NCBI GenBank assembly: GCA_021464525.1
Contig: JADRCO010000031.1
Coordinates: 1 to 64,000 of the forward strand
Direction: 5' to 3'
Length of the DNA stretch: 64,000 nt
Source: Rhizophagus sp. LPA8_4_AMF
Taxonomy: Eukaryota; Glomeromycota; Glomeromycetes; Glomerales; Glomeraceae
Numbering within the stretch: position 1 is the stretch's first letter; each line of letters opens with the position of its first letter. The notes under the pieces were generated by a model. That model worked only from the letters and a program-made list of their open reading frames with translations. It ran no database searches and was not told the DNA's origin. Positions 34,582 to 46,778 of the stretch are shown piece after piece. Made by a program: the position numbers and the translations under genes.

Positions 34582-35748
34582 TTACAAGGCCATGGTCGCA
34601 CGTAGTTCCGCCAGTTCATCATCTTCATCCTGTTCAGTAACAGTAACTCTCTTTTTGTACGCTATTATAAGTTGAAAAATAATTTGTTAATGCTAAATCA
34701 GTAAATGAGAAAAAAAAAAGATTCATCAAATTTCATACCAGGTTCGCTTGTTGGTACGTTAGGAGCAGTAACTGGAGGTGCATCGGCTCCAAGCAATTGA
34801 CTATCAAGAACTTCTTGCTCTAATTCTTCTAATTCTGCGTTCAATTCATCCTAAATAAAAAAAATTTGTTTTTATATTAATAAATAAAAATTTTTTGATT
34901 TGATAACAATGATAAATAGCAATTATAATAAAATGAAATATACATCGTCTATATCAAAACCAATCATTGGTGCAGAAATTGCATTTGAAATTTCATCGGC
35001 CATATCAATTTGTTCGCGTATATTATCCATTGTATCATCCACTTTATTTATATCCCTAAATATAAAAAAAATAGGTTATTATTTTAAATAAATAATTTAT
35101 ATATAATATTTGTTCATGGAAATGTAATAAGTAACATACATAGATCCGTGTATTGCTTTCATAGCTTCAGCACCTTTTTCCATAGCTTTAAGAGTTTCCA
35201 AATTAACATTCGCATTTTCAATCGCCATCACCTGCGCTTCGATTGTAATACGTGCACCGGATATCTTTTCGATCTGATTTTCATATTGCTTCTTTCGTTT
35301 AAGCGCCATCAAAGCAGCTAGAAAGTAATAAATAAAAAATTACCTTTTTTTAGTTAATGTTTGAAGAAACAACAAAGGAGAAACAAAACATTTACATTAT
35401 TATAACATCTAAGAAATCTAAAATGTTTAAATACAAGAAAAAAAAAACAAACGAAAAAGAAAATATTTTTTTATAAATAAAAAAAAAGAATTAATCTAAA
35501 TAACGCGACGGTTTTCACGTATTACGTGAGAATTCCATATAAGAAGATACTATTTGTTTTTTTTTGTTAAACATTAACATACCTCTTTTATTAGTAGCCG
35601 CATTCGACCTAGCATTTTTTAGTTCAGTATCAATCTTAGTTTGCAAATGACTTTCACGCTTCTCTAACATTTGCAAAGTATCTCTGAGACGAACGATAGC
35701 ATCTTTAGCGTTAGCTTTTGGTTTTTGACGAGGAAAGAATAATTGCAT
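34582..35748 (-). CDS. SNF7: ESCRT-III subunit Snf7/Vps32 (CHMP4), 5 exons
   Basis: Exons on the minus strand: 35748-35583, 35317-35140, 35055-34944, 34850-34739, 34661-34582; all junctions are in frame, giving 215 residues (family usually 215-240). The basic helical N-terminus (PKANAKDAIVRLRDTLQML), the second helix (ALKRKKQYENQIEKI), the SMDINKVDDTMDNIREQID segment and the acidic C-terminal part with DELNAELEELEQEVL are classic Snf7. The C-terminal LAELRATMAL is the MIM-type helix that binds Vps4. Family role: polymerises on endosomal and other membranes to drive inward budding and scission (multivesicular bodies, cytokinesis, membrane repair). The start codon opens the conserved N-terminus. 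Its 5' end faces the transporter gene. Confidence 0.95.
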
Positions 35749-36335
35749 CTTTCTTTTTTAAATAAATGAAATATAAATAATGGTTATATAACGGACAAGA
35801 AACTACAAAAAAAAAAGAAAACCAATATAAATAAAATGTAAATATCAAAAGGTATAAAAGAACTAAAAGAACTGTAAAATAAAACTTATCAATTTTAAAA
35901 TTACATTACGTACATGACTTTTCGTCGTTGAATCTCTTACCAATTGGAGCAATAAAGTAAAGACAGAAAAATCCTAGGAATACCTAGTTTTGTATAAGTC
36001 ATTCACGTAATTTCCGATCTACTTATAGGATGTTATTGTTTCAAAATGAGCCAAATCCGCAGGAACTTAACATATTTAATTTTTATGCATGAATACATGA
36101 TGTACATGTTAATTAATGCTCACGTGATAGAATACTTTTTATAAATTAATATTTTCTTTCGATCTTTTTTATATCTTATACAATATACATTTACATATAA
36201 ACAGCATATACGTGTTTTTGTTTCGTTGAACGAACAATTAAACTTTCTTTTCTTTTCTATCTAGAATTTTCTTTATTTTGTGAAGAATAAATATTTGTTT
36301 ATTTTTTTTTAAAAAAAATAATATAAGAATACATA
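35749..36335. promoter_or_regulatory. Divergent promoter region of SNF7 and the SLC35-type transporter
   Basis: About 590 bases separate two divergent start codons. An exact TCACGTGA octamer lies at 36120-36127, the E-box form bound by bHLH factors of the Cbf1/USF/TFE type. A/T tracts border both starts. Shared regulation is inference from orientation only. Confidence 0.5.
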
Positions 36336-37941
36336 ATGACGAAACAAGTGAAACCAACCTTAATTTCTATTATTTTTTATGAAGCTTTATTTTTACTTTC
36401 CGGTTTTTTTTCAACTCTTGGACAACAATTTTTATATTATCAAGGTGCCGCAAGTAAGTAAAAAAAAATTTGATTTTATTTAGTTCGATTAAAATATATT
36501 AATATACTAAAAAAAAATTATTATTATTATTATTATTTAAATTATTAGCTGGTTTGAGGTTTGAAAATTTTTTTTTTTTTTTTGTAAATTCCTTTTTAGA
36601 AAAATAAAAATATTTTCCTTAAATTTATTAAATTAATAAATAATTTTTTTAGTCTACTTACCAATACGACAACTTATGTGGGTATGGCATCTGTTGGACT
36701 TTTACTTTTGCCTGGATTGTATAGATCTCATAAAAATAATGATGATATTAACATGGTAAATGTCAGAAATGTTAGTGATCCTTATAATATTATAAATATA
36801 ATTCTTAAGTGATTTCTTTTTTTATAAACCTATTTTTCTTTTTTCTTTTTTTTTTTTTTTTTTCGGGGATAAAAGAAATGTGACCAATAGATATGATCCA
36901 CTATTCAAATTCCTTATTATTATTTGAAATTTAGGCATCGATGACAAAAGATTATCAATTATTGCCAGGAACTGAAGAAGAAATTGCAATAGATGATTCT
37001 CAGGACATTATTAATACGAAACCACCAAAAGAGGTTACAGATCATAAAGTTATTTTCGCTGCTGCTTGTTTGGATGTTATTGCCAATTTCGCTTTGACAA
37101 TTGGATTCTTTTATGTTGGAAGTGGGGTAAGAAAAAAAAAAAAAATTTATTTTTAATTTTATTAGATCACCGAAAATTAATTATTATATTTTCATAAAAT
37201 TAGATGTATCAAGTAATATATAGTTCGGTTGTTATTTGGTGTGCTATTCTTTCATTCTTTTTTCTTGGACGAAAAATTTCCTTCGTTCAATCAATTTCTA
37301 TTATTGGTGTATCAGTTGGACTTGCACTTAGCGCATTAGGAATAAATCAAAATAAGGAATTGACTACGCCACCACCACCATCAAGTTCAACAGGAACGAC
37401 AATGCCACATTCATATCACATGTCTAATACAATGTTTGGAATGATTTTAACATCATTCGCAACATTTGGATACGCATGTGTTTATGTTGTATCAGATCAA
37501 ATTTTAACAGCACGAACACCAAATACACTACCACCATCACCAAAAAAAGTATGTTTTTTAGTAGGAACGTATAGTAGTTTCATATCATTAATCTATATAA
37601 TATTTTATACTATTCCAAATTGGAATATGTTAATAACACAAGAGATGGAAAAAAAAATACCACATTCAAATAATTTTGTGATAATTTTAATGTATTTTTT
37701 ATTATGTTTTTCATCATTTATTCATAATATTGCATATTATTGGTTAATGAAAGAAATTGGTAATGTTTCTACGGGTATATTAAATTCATTGAGAGCCATA
37801 ATTATATTTGGATTAAGTCATATGATGTTTTGTCAAATTGATCATGGACAATGTTTAAATATTTGGAAAGGGTGGAGTGCATTTATAGTGGTTGGATTTG
37901 TTACAATTTTTTCTGTGAGTAAGGCAAGGGAATCAAAATAA
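36336..37941 (+). CDS. SLC35/EamA-type (DMT superfamily) membrane transporter with 10-nt microexon
   Basis: Exons 36336-36453, 36549-36558, 36653-36755, 36935-37126, 37204-37941 give 386 residues in one frame. Exon 2 is only 10 bases (CTGGTTTGAG), yet it is needed to read TGLSLLTNTTTYVGM across the junctions. About ten hydrophobic helices are visible: one or two before the hydrophilic loop with LLPGTEEEIAIDD, then ANFALTIGFFYVGSG, VVIWCAILSFFFLG, IIGVSVGLALSAL, a Pro/Ser loop, a cluster through GTYSSFISLIYIIFY, NFVIILMYFLLCF, and a last pair including GWSAFIVVGFVTIF. The layout matches drug/metabolite transporters of the SLC35 group in the Golgi/endolysosomal system. Substrate unknown. Convergent with the NDUFA4-like gene. 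Confidence 0.85.
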
Positions 37942-38030
37942 ATAAAAATATAGATAGGGATGGTTATGTACAGTAAATACTGTGAGTAAGGCAAGAGAAT
38001 CAAAATAAATAGAAATATATATACGTAGGG
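37913..38030 (+). repeat. Tandem duplication of the transporter's 3' end
   Basis: The final codons and stop (TGTGAGTAAGGCAAGGGAAT, then CAAAATAAATA) reappear about 66 bases later as TGTGAGTAAGGCAAGAGAAT with one substitution and a similar following AT stretch. The second copy lies wholly in the 3' untranslated region. It reflects a small local duplication. Confidence 0.85.
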
Positions 38031-38334
38031 AAGATATAAAGGGGGGGATATATAAAGTATTATAAATATATTATCAATAATTTAATTATATGTAATATGA
38101 AATTACATTATAATAATTATGATCTTGAATTCATTTATTTAAGTAGTAGACTAACTAAATACTGAACATAATACATACAAAATATCCATAATATTTACAA
38201 TAAACTACAAAAACTAGAAAAAACTAACACTTATAAACTAACAATCATGACTTTTAACTACTACATAATAACAATTACAACAAATCATAATAAAAATATT
38301 ACTAAATTTCATCATTTCATCATGATAAATTATC

Positions 38335-38910
38335 TCATGAATCGCTTACTGATATATTGTAACTATCACTAGCAGTTTTTATTCCTTTACGATTTTCAAA
38401 GAAGTCTTTGTTAATAGTGATCAACTAAAATTTCGACCAATTCATTATTTAATATTTCGAGTTTATAAAAAAAAGAATTTAGGTTAATTTAAAGTAAATA
38501 ATTTTTTGAATACCAAATAATAATAAATTACCTTTGGATTTTCATGTTGCTTAACCTTATTCCAAGGTTGTTGTGGAGAAATTCTATTAACTACAACTTC
38601 AGGACTTTTAGCTAAAGTGTATCCAGCATATCTAATAAAGAAAAAATTAAGGTTAAACTAAAACACCTTTTAACAACACGATAAAATCAATTACACGATA
38701 AATTAACCACTAATCCTTACGCAATACCACCGCAAATACCAGCGCCGGCAGCAACGAAAAGAGGAAGAAGCTTAAAAAAAATGAAAAATATTAATAAATA
38801 ATAATTATAAAATAAATAAAATAAAGAAATTCAAGAAATTCAAGAAATTAAAGGGATATACAGATAATTTAATAACTTACAGCTGGGTTTGTTCTAAAGA
38901 AAGCGCTCAT
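38335..38910 (-). CDS. NDUFA4: NDUFA4/MLRQ-like respiratory-chain subunit, 4 exons
   Basis: Exons 38910-38881, 38770-38721, 38631-38532 and 38424-38335 join in frame to an 89-residue protein. Exon 1 codes only ten residues (MSAFFRTNPA). Then come LLPLFVAAGAGICGGIAYAG (one membrane helix), KSPEVVVNR and QQPWNKVKQHENPKL, which match the PLFV...NPDV...PWN signature of the B12D/NDUFA4 family (animal NDUFA4 is about 81 residues). Family role: small single-pass protein of the mitochondrial inner membrane associated with cytochrome c oxidase or complex I. The Ser/Asp-rich end (KTASDSYNISVSDS) extends past the usual length. No separate presequence is needed in this family. Confidence 0.88.
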
Positions 38911-40248
38911 GACGAATTATTGTTAAATTTAGAGAAGAAAGTAAGTGTGGGGAAAAGTTTAAAGGATAATTATAAGTTTGTTTGGTTCAATATAATTGGT
39001 TACAAGTCACATTACTTACAAATTTTTATGATAAATTTTCCCAAGCACAAAAAATTAGTATATACTTTTAATGTTAAAACTATTTTTAATTATGGTTATT
39101 ATGATATGAAATTTCTCTCGTGATTTATTATAGATTTTATATCCGACCAATAGGATATTTAATCTTTCACCCATTTTTTCCCCATGACTAATTTGTATCA
39201 TTAATGTGGTAAGTAATGAAAACTTGATCAATAAAAAGAACATATTTCCATTAATGAAACATCATTTATAAATTATGTTCCAATAGATTCAATAAGGAAA
39301 TTCATGGTTGTAACGAATTTACTGTACATCAAAATTTTCTTTGTTGAATTAAAAAAATCATTAATCAAAAAGATAAGGTTAATCTTACTGAAATTGTCAT
39401 GAATAAAGTATTTATGATACAATAATGATTTCAATAAAGGATACATTGATACAAATACTACAATATGAAAGTAGCAACTACAGATCGAAACATTTTTTTA
39501 ACATATTTTTTCATCAAAGAACGGTGATTTTTGCATACGTTCAAATGTTAAAAAGTTTCACATGATCTATATCTAAAATACTGCGTGCTTTGCACTTTGC
39601 AGTATACTTGCTTTTAAGAGGAAGGTTACACGAGATTTGCAATAAAGAAATCAAAAAGAAAAATGCAACTATGCAAACTTTTATTGGTAAGGCTTATCAT
39701 TTTCATTCACTAAAATACTTAATAAGAAATATTTCTGAATGGAGTTTTTACGGATCAAATTAAAACTTATATGATTTTGAGTTTAAACAAAATTAAATAA
39801 ACAAAATAATAAAAATGTACTTTCAAATTCCGAATTATTTTTTTCAAACAATAAAAAATAATGCAAATAATGTAAATTTTTTATATTGTAAGACTGATAA
39901 AGTAATTATCACATGTAATGGTTAGACAAAGAATAAAGATAATATGAAAATAATTTCACTCTGTAACTCCTTAAATTACCTTCTGAAAGTCATACGTTAT
40001 TCACATATGTCAATTTTATTTGTCGCGTCATTCTTATGAAATAAAAATATATAAATTAAAAAAAAATCATTTAAATATAACGGATTAGCCATTTAAAAAA
40101 ATTTTTTTTTTTGAAAAAAAAAAATATCTAAAAGATTTCTCTTTTTTTTTTTTTAAAAAAAAAAAAATATATCTATATATCTTATATATCTAAAAGATTT
40201 CAAAAAAAAAAAAAAAAAATTTAAAATTAAACCCTAATATAATAAAAA
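38911..40248. other. Intergenic DNA between NDUFA4-like and membrane-protein genes
   Basis: It contains the promoter of the NDUFA4-like gene at its left end and that of the membrane protein at its right. The right end has strong A/T homopolymers (40090-40220). Short open frames on both strands near 38920-39243 overlap and look like shadows of AT-rich leader DNA. Confidence 0.5.
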
Positions 40249-40923
40249 ATGTGGATTATTGATACAATAGTAAAATTATTTAAATTATCATATAATATTT
40301 TTATCCATTTTGTTATTACTATAAATCGATGGGTAGTGTTTTTAACACACCTAATAATGATGTAAGAAATTTAATTTATTCATATTTAATATTTCAATAA
40401 GTATGGTTTATATTAAACTTTCTTTTTATATCATAGGTTTTTCGTATGGAATTCATTATTAATAATTATTGGTATAGTGCAAACCACACAATTGACAATA
40501 GGATTCGGCCGTGATGTATCAAAATTAGCTACCTCCTTAAGGAATCCTGATTCAAATAAAGTTTCTATTCAAGAAGAAAAGGAAGAAAAACCTCTAACCT
40601 TTTGGCAGAAACGTCGTAAAGTTTATCAAGAAATGATCGATAACCTTTACGTAAAATATATGGAAAGATTGGTTGAAATACAGCAAGAGCAAGCAAAATA
40701 TTGGCAATCCGATAATAGTTATATTTACCCACGCGGTTATTATGATGATTATTATAATAATTATGATAATGTTTATTATGATAATAATATTGAAAATCTA
40801 GATGATAATGGTGATGATAATGGTGAAACTAGTTCCGATGGTAGTGGTAGTGGTGATAATGATAATAATCATCTTTTTATTCCTCCTATAAAAATTACTG
40901 AAGATACTTCTGCTACTTTTTAA
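40249..40923 (+). CDS. Two-exon two-pass membrane protein with basic coil and acidic tail
   Basis: Exon 1 40249-40361 and exon 2 40437-40923 (GTAAGA donor, TCATAG acceptor) give 199 residues. Two hydrophobic segments lie at about residues 15-35 (IFIHFVITINRW...) and 38-55 (FFVWNSLLIIIGIVQ). After a short charged linker comes a helical stretch (FWQKRRKVYQEMIDNLYVKY, MERLVEIQQEQAKYW). A tail follows: Tyr/Asp/Asn-rich (YYDDYYNNYD), Gly/Ser/Asp-rich, then HLFIPPIKITEDTSATF. The upstream exon is needed to provide a start codon and the first membrane helix. No family recognised. The repetitive Tyr-Asn-Asp stretch encoded by GAT/AAT/TAT codons suggests microsatellite growth. Confidence 0.68.
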
Positions 40924-41179
40924 TAATAGATTTTTTTTTTATTTTATTTTCTTCTTTTTTATTTTAAAAAAAGAACATTTAAAATAACAAAATATAGCTT
41001 AAAATTATTAAATTTTACAAAATTGTTTGGTAATTCGGCCGTTTCTTTTTTTTTAGCTGAGTTGGCTCGGGATTATTGTTTTACTTATATAAATCATAAT
41101 CGATGATTCTCTCGCTGTGATTTGATAAACTTACAATTGTAGGTAATAAATTAATAAAGATTATACGAAAGATTAGAAC

Positions 41180-44100
41180 TACCTTTTTAATAGTCAAAAT
41201 TCAAAAAAAAAATAGTATATAAATAGAATAAAAAATTCATTTACTAAAAAGTTTTTAAATAATAGTAACAAATAATATATAATATTTTTTTTCAGTAACA
41301 TAATAAGCTATAAATTTACGTATATTATATTATATGTAAATATAACAATAGAATTTACTTAAATGTGATTTATTTTTTAGCAATTAATTACTATTTTTAT
41401 AATTTAAATATGAAAAGTAAAATAATCTCAAATATGTATATAAGAAGTCCTTTTTCACAATTGAAAAATTGCTAAAATGTACATTTTTTTTGTTTTCTTA
41501 TACAATTTAAACATTTTAATTTATTTATTTAAAATATATATTAATTTTAATATTTAATAATCAAAAATTTAATTTACTACCATAAGGTAAAATAAATTTT
41601 TTTCTACAATTTAATAATAATTTCTTATAAAAGTAACCTGAAAAAAAAACAATTTCTAACTGGCTGATTTATATAATTTTAATAATTTTAATAATTATTT
41701 TATAATTTATAATTTAAATTTTTAATATTACAAAAAAACTTGAGGTTTATTACAATCTATACAGTATATAAACCAAAAAAAAAATAAATAATAAATTTTA
41801 ATATTTTAATTTATTATTATTAAATAATTGGATTTATTGAATAATCTAACAAATGAATTTATAGTTTATAGTTTTTTTAAAATATAGTATTAATATCTTT
41901 TTTTTATATCCACATATGTACATTTATAATAATTCATAATTTTACCATACTATTTTAGACCCAATCAATATTTGTTTCATGTAAATTTAGATATCTTTTT
42001 TTTTATATCCACATATATACATTTATAATAATTCATAATTTTTACTAAAATTTTTATTTTAATGATACAATTAAAATAAAAAATATTAATATTTAAATAT
42101 ATTGTTATTATATTATAATACATAAAAAAAAATATAAAAATAATAAATAGAATTTTATATTGCATAATCATTAGAATTATAAATATTTTTTAATAATAAA
42201 TATAATTATATATATATTAGTACTCAGAAATATATTTGCCAAAAATATATTTAATTTAATAAACTAATATAACTAATATAAAAACTATTAAATTAATATA
42301 GAAATATAGGGTTTATTATTTTTATTTATAATAATATTAATATATATATAAAAAATTTTATCAATTATTTTTTAAAAGAAATTGTAAATTTTTGCAATTT
42401 TTTTTAAAAAAAAATTAATTTTTAAAATAACTTATTTTAAAGTATTAAACTCTTAACTTTTTGATTATGAATAATAAAATTCATTAAAAATAAAAAATTA
42501 AAAAATATACCAATCAAAATAATCTATATATAATACAAGATATTAAAATCTTAAAATTTTTTAATTATAAAAAAATAAAAAAAATAAAAAAATATTTCAA
42601 TTAAAATAATCAATATATAATACAAAATACTAATTAATTTCTTTTTATTTTATAATTAAAAAAAGCAATTAATAATAATAATATATTATAAAAACTATAA
42701 AACAAAAGTCTTACATAATAATTATATAATTAATTAATATCATAACTTTAATAATATAGCATCATAATACTATATAATTAATAAATTATTAACAATTATT
42801 TATAATACAAATCAATTTTTTTATTATATTTTTTATTTAAAATCTTATAAATAATATAAATAATATATTATAATAAAAATATATAAGATTATATCAATGA
42901 AATTTTGAAATTTGCAATATTTTATCTGATTTATTCTTATTATTAAAAATTATACAAAATAACGGATTTTATCATAGTTACTTTTTAAATATGATAAAAA
43001 TATAACATTTTATTAATTTTTATTCATTATATTATAAAAACTATAACTATAAAATTTTACTATTATTTTAAAATTATAATTGATAATAATAATAATAATT
43101 ATAAAAAAAAAAATATGAAAATTTTATAAATTATAATAAATAATGAATGAAAATTAAATGAAAGATATTTTTTTTTTTTAATTAAAAAATAAAATTGCTT
43201 TAATTTTAATATACTGATAATTAGATAATAAACAAATAAATTACATTTAGAAATTATTTATTATAAATTATTTATATAATTTTTTTTTATTTAATTATCA
43301 AATTAAGTCATTTAAAAATAATATCAGATATTTTAAAATTTGTATTAAAAAAATAAAAAAAGTATTTCAATAATAAATCTATACTTTTTTGTTAATATTT
43401 AAAAAAAAATTAATATTAAACAATAAAAAAAATTATTAATTTATTAAATATTTATATAAATAAAATAAATCAGAAAAAGGTATTATTTATATATTTTAAA
43501 TGAAAATAATTTTATAATATTAACATAATTTTAGAATTATAATTACTAAAAACTATTATTATTTATAGTTAAATTATTTAAAATATAATATATATTATTT
43601 AATTATTATTTATCAAAAAAATAGCTAATTTTTAGAAAGAATAACACTTGATAAAATAACTGAAATAAGTATTTTAACTAAGATGAAGTAAAAATGTTTA
43701 CAAAGAAAAGTAGTTATCACAAAATGCTGCTCTTAAATATTTGAATATTAAAAATATTAATTCAAAAATTATAAATAAAATCAATTATTTTTATAATATA
43801 TAATATTAATAAAATTATTTTATTTAATATATAACTTTATTTTTTATTAGAACTGGGTGGTTTAAAACAAAATAATATTATAAAATTTAAATATTTTATT
43901 ATTAGTTAATAAATTGAATTTCTTAATTGAAAAAAAGTACTAATTAAAAAAATACTAATTTATAATATGGTAAATAAATATTAAAATGAATTATTTGTTT
44001 ATTACTAAATATTGAAAATAATTAATAATTTATTAAGGTCATTTAATGGAAATTCTATACTAGTAATCATTATCACTTATATTGTATTATTGTTTTGTTA

Positions 44101-44750
44101 TTTATTGATAGTTTTGGATTTATTGGTATGATTTTTATCTTTGTATTATTGAAATACTAGCTATTCTAAAACTGCTATATATTCAAAGCCTTATTATAAA
44201 TCATTAATCACAACTACAACTTTTATTTATAAAAATTGTCAATTTAATTATTGATCTATATATTAATATAATTAAAATTCAGTAAAGTTGCTTTACTATC
44301 TAGCTATAAAATTAGCAATAAATTCTTTAATATTAGGAGTTTATAATATAGGAATTATTATTATTGATATAAATTGTGAAATTTGAAAAACAAATGATGG
44401 ATAAATGCTATAGTAAATGTGTCAAAAAAGATAAGTATAAAATATATTATAAGAAAGTAATTTAAAAAAACTAAGAAAAATTAATATAGTACTTAATGGT
44501 ATATCTTTTTTTTTAATTAAGGCAATCTAGTTTATATGTATGTAATAAGAAATATAGCAATTAAAGAAATGAGTTATACAGTTAATCAGTTATAATAGTA
44601 ATACGAAAGAAAAGAAATAAAAAAAGGTAACCTTTAAAAAAATGGCATATATAATAATACAGTATCTGCTAGTATTTTACTAAAACAACTAAATGATTAA
44701 ATCATGAATGTTTTTCATAATTTAAATCTCCCTGATTTAAAGTTTACAAA
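41180..44750. other. Extremely AT-rich gene desert
   Basis: For about 3.5 kb G and C fall to well under the rest of the window (many 60-base lines hold fewer than six G/C), with ATTA/TAAT words, poly-A and poly-T runs and no repeating unit. No open frame has coding character. A near-repeat of about 50 bases (TTTTTTATATCCACATAT near 41899 and again near 42000) is the only long duplication noticed. Both borders are fairly abrupt. It could be a structural chromosome region such as a centromere core or a replication origin zone; this is inference. Confidence 0.7.
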
Positions 44751-46007
44751 GATTAAAAAGTTCCCAAAACCGGTTTGGTGATTGATTAATTATTCGTCAT
44801 AAAGATAAGATTACGTTAGTTATATCAATAATTTTTTTGCGGCTGCGAATATCACTTGAAAATCTCACGTTCATATCACGTGACAACAGTTAAAATTTTT
44901 GACTTGTGATAATATAAAAAACGGCCAGTATGCTGTTACCGGTCTTTTATTTTTAATAAAACATTTTATAAAAAAAACATTGCATGAAATTAACAATTAG
45001 TGACAAATAGATAAATAGTTGTACATATGATAACTTTCAACAATCAAGGATGTTTACGTGCATACGTTATGTAAAGTTAAGAAGATTGCCAACAATTCCT
45101 TTACATGGTAAGCAAAAAAGTACCATGCGAAAGGCGTGAATATAAAAGAATGATTTCCTTATGCGTTCCAATTGATCGTGGATTCAAATATAATATATAT
45201 TAGGCTGTTTTTTCAAGGAGGAAAAAAAGTTTTGCACAACCAAAAATCAAGTTTTTAATAGATGGAGCTTAATAAAAAAACGGATTTTCATGAGTGTCTC
45301 AAGCCACTTTAATTATAATAATCATCATTACCTTATTAGAAAAAAAAAAGATGTCATCATAAAAGGGATTCCGAATCCTTGTGATTTTAATAATATATGG
45401 TAATTCTTTGAAGTACAAACGCCTGAAACAAAAACAAGAAAAGTTATAATGTATTTTTTTTGGGCCCGTGTAATTGTACAATATATATAATAATTATCAC
45501 ATCAGTTATCATTCTTATATAAATAAGTTTTTATTACAATTCTTTTTTTCCAAAGTGTTCTTTTCACCAAAAAAAAAAAAAAAAATTTTTTTTTTTTTAC
45601 CGTAAATTTTCTTTCCAGTGAACCTGTGTAAGTATATGAAAAAATTCGTTATCTTATCTAAAATTGTTTTGTTTTTTCTTTGTTTATTATAATAAATCAT
45701 TTTTAGTGAAGTAAAACTTTATTTGGATAGTGCCCTCTTTTTTCCAGCCCGATAAAAAAAAACCTTTTTTTACTAATAAAGTTTCTCCTTTCTTTTTTTG
45801 GGTTCAATATTCTCCTTTCAGTATAAATAAATAGGACTGGGGATTTTTTTTCTTGCAGCAAAAAAAAAATTTTTTTTTTTCTTCTTTCAAAAGTTTGGAA
45901 CTTCTAGTTTTTTATAGATTCAAGACAATAAAAAAATTTTTTTAACAAAACAAAAAGTATTATTAGTGTAACTTTAATAATTTTTTGAAGAATTTAAAAT
46001 AATACAA
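44751..46007. other. Intergenic and promoter region of the 46008 gene
   Basis: It holds a TCACGTGA octamer (44876-44883) followed by CGGCCAGTATGCTGTTACCG, then T/A homopolymer tracts up to the start codon. The final ~150 bases (T-rich, then ATTCAAGACAATA) look like a fungal promoter and 5' leader. No gene seen. Confidence 0.5.
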
Positions 46008-46778
46008 ATGTCTCCTCGTACGAACTCTCCCACACCACCATTTGGTCCGTATGACGATATCAATGACTTTGATTATCCTGCAGGACCTTCAGGACATCAA
46101 AATCCTTACTTCAGTAATATCAGTCAAGCAAATTTTTATCCATCACAACAAAATAATATAACACCTAGTGGAACAAATGTACTTAGAAATGATATTACAG
46201 AAACACCTTCAACTCGTAATAGTTCTTCTAATAATGATGAAAATGGATTATTTAAAGCTCTTCTTCTTCGTCCTCTTAATATACCAAGAAAAGTTCTTTC
46301 ATCTTCAGTAGTAAAAGGTGTTTCTTTAATGATATTATATTCATTTTGTATAACAAGTGTATGTTTTATATTTTTTGTTTCATACCTTTTAACGTTCTAC
46401 GATGATGCCCGAAGATTATTCCGTTCTTCACGTGTTTGGGCACAATTGAGAAGTGGAGTTAGAGAGAGAATATCTATGATGGGAGATGATTGGGAGGATT
46501 TCTTACAAAAATATTTTGATCAATCATGGGATGGCGTTGATGTTAATCGTAACGTTCATCTTGGTAATAATAACAATTCATCATCAGCGAATGATTCAAA
46601 TTCTAAAAGACAAAATCCACTTAATGAAGGTGTTCCAAAAGATTTAGAATGGCTTAAGGGAGCATTATTAGATTTTATGACTGTTATTGCAGGTCAAGAT
46701 GTATCCAACAAATTTCAAGAATCTTTTCGTGGTCAACCACCGACTGCAACAGCTGGAGGTGATACTGGAAGAAAATAA
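46008..46778 (+). CDS. Single-exon, single-pass membrane protein of unknown function
   Basis: 256 residues from an ATG with a good A-rich context. The N-terminal ~80 residues are Pro/Asn/Ser-rich and look disordered (SPRTNSPTPPFGPYDD). A basic segment (LLLRPLNIPRKVLSS) precedes one strong membrane helix at about 104-130 (VSLMILYSFCITSVCFIFFV). This is followed by an amphipathic stretch (DDARRLFRSSRVWAQLRSGV, RERISMMGDDWEDFLQKYF), an Asn/Ser linker and a C-terminal helix (KDLEWLKGALLDFMTVIAG). An amphipathic helix right after a membrane span suggests a membrane-shaping or lipid-surface role, but no family was recognised. Intact frame and codon use argue for a real gene. Confidence 0.8.
   Translation: MSPRTNSPTPPFGPYDDINDFDYPAGPSGHQNPYFSNISQANFYPSQQNNITPSGTNVLRNDITETPSTRNSSSNNDENGLFKALLLRPLNIPRKVLSSSVVKGVSLMILYSFCITSVCFIFFVSYLLTFYDDARRLFRSSRVWAQLRSGVRERISMMGDDWEDFLQKYFDQSWDGVDVNRNVHLGNNNNSSSANDSNSKRQNPLNEGVPKDLEWLKGALLDFMTVIAGQDVSNKFQESFRGQPPTATAGGDTGRK

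Noticed and set aside
41180-44750. Mitochondrial DNA insert
   Set aside because: No mitochondrial gene fragments are readable and G/C content is far below that usual for fungal mitochondrial DNA of this group.
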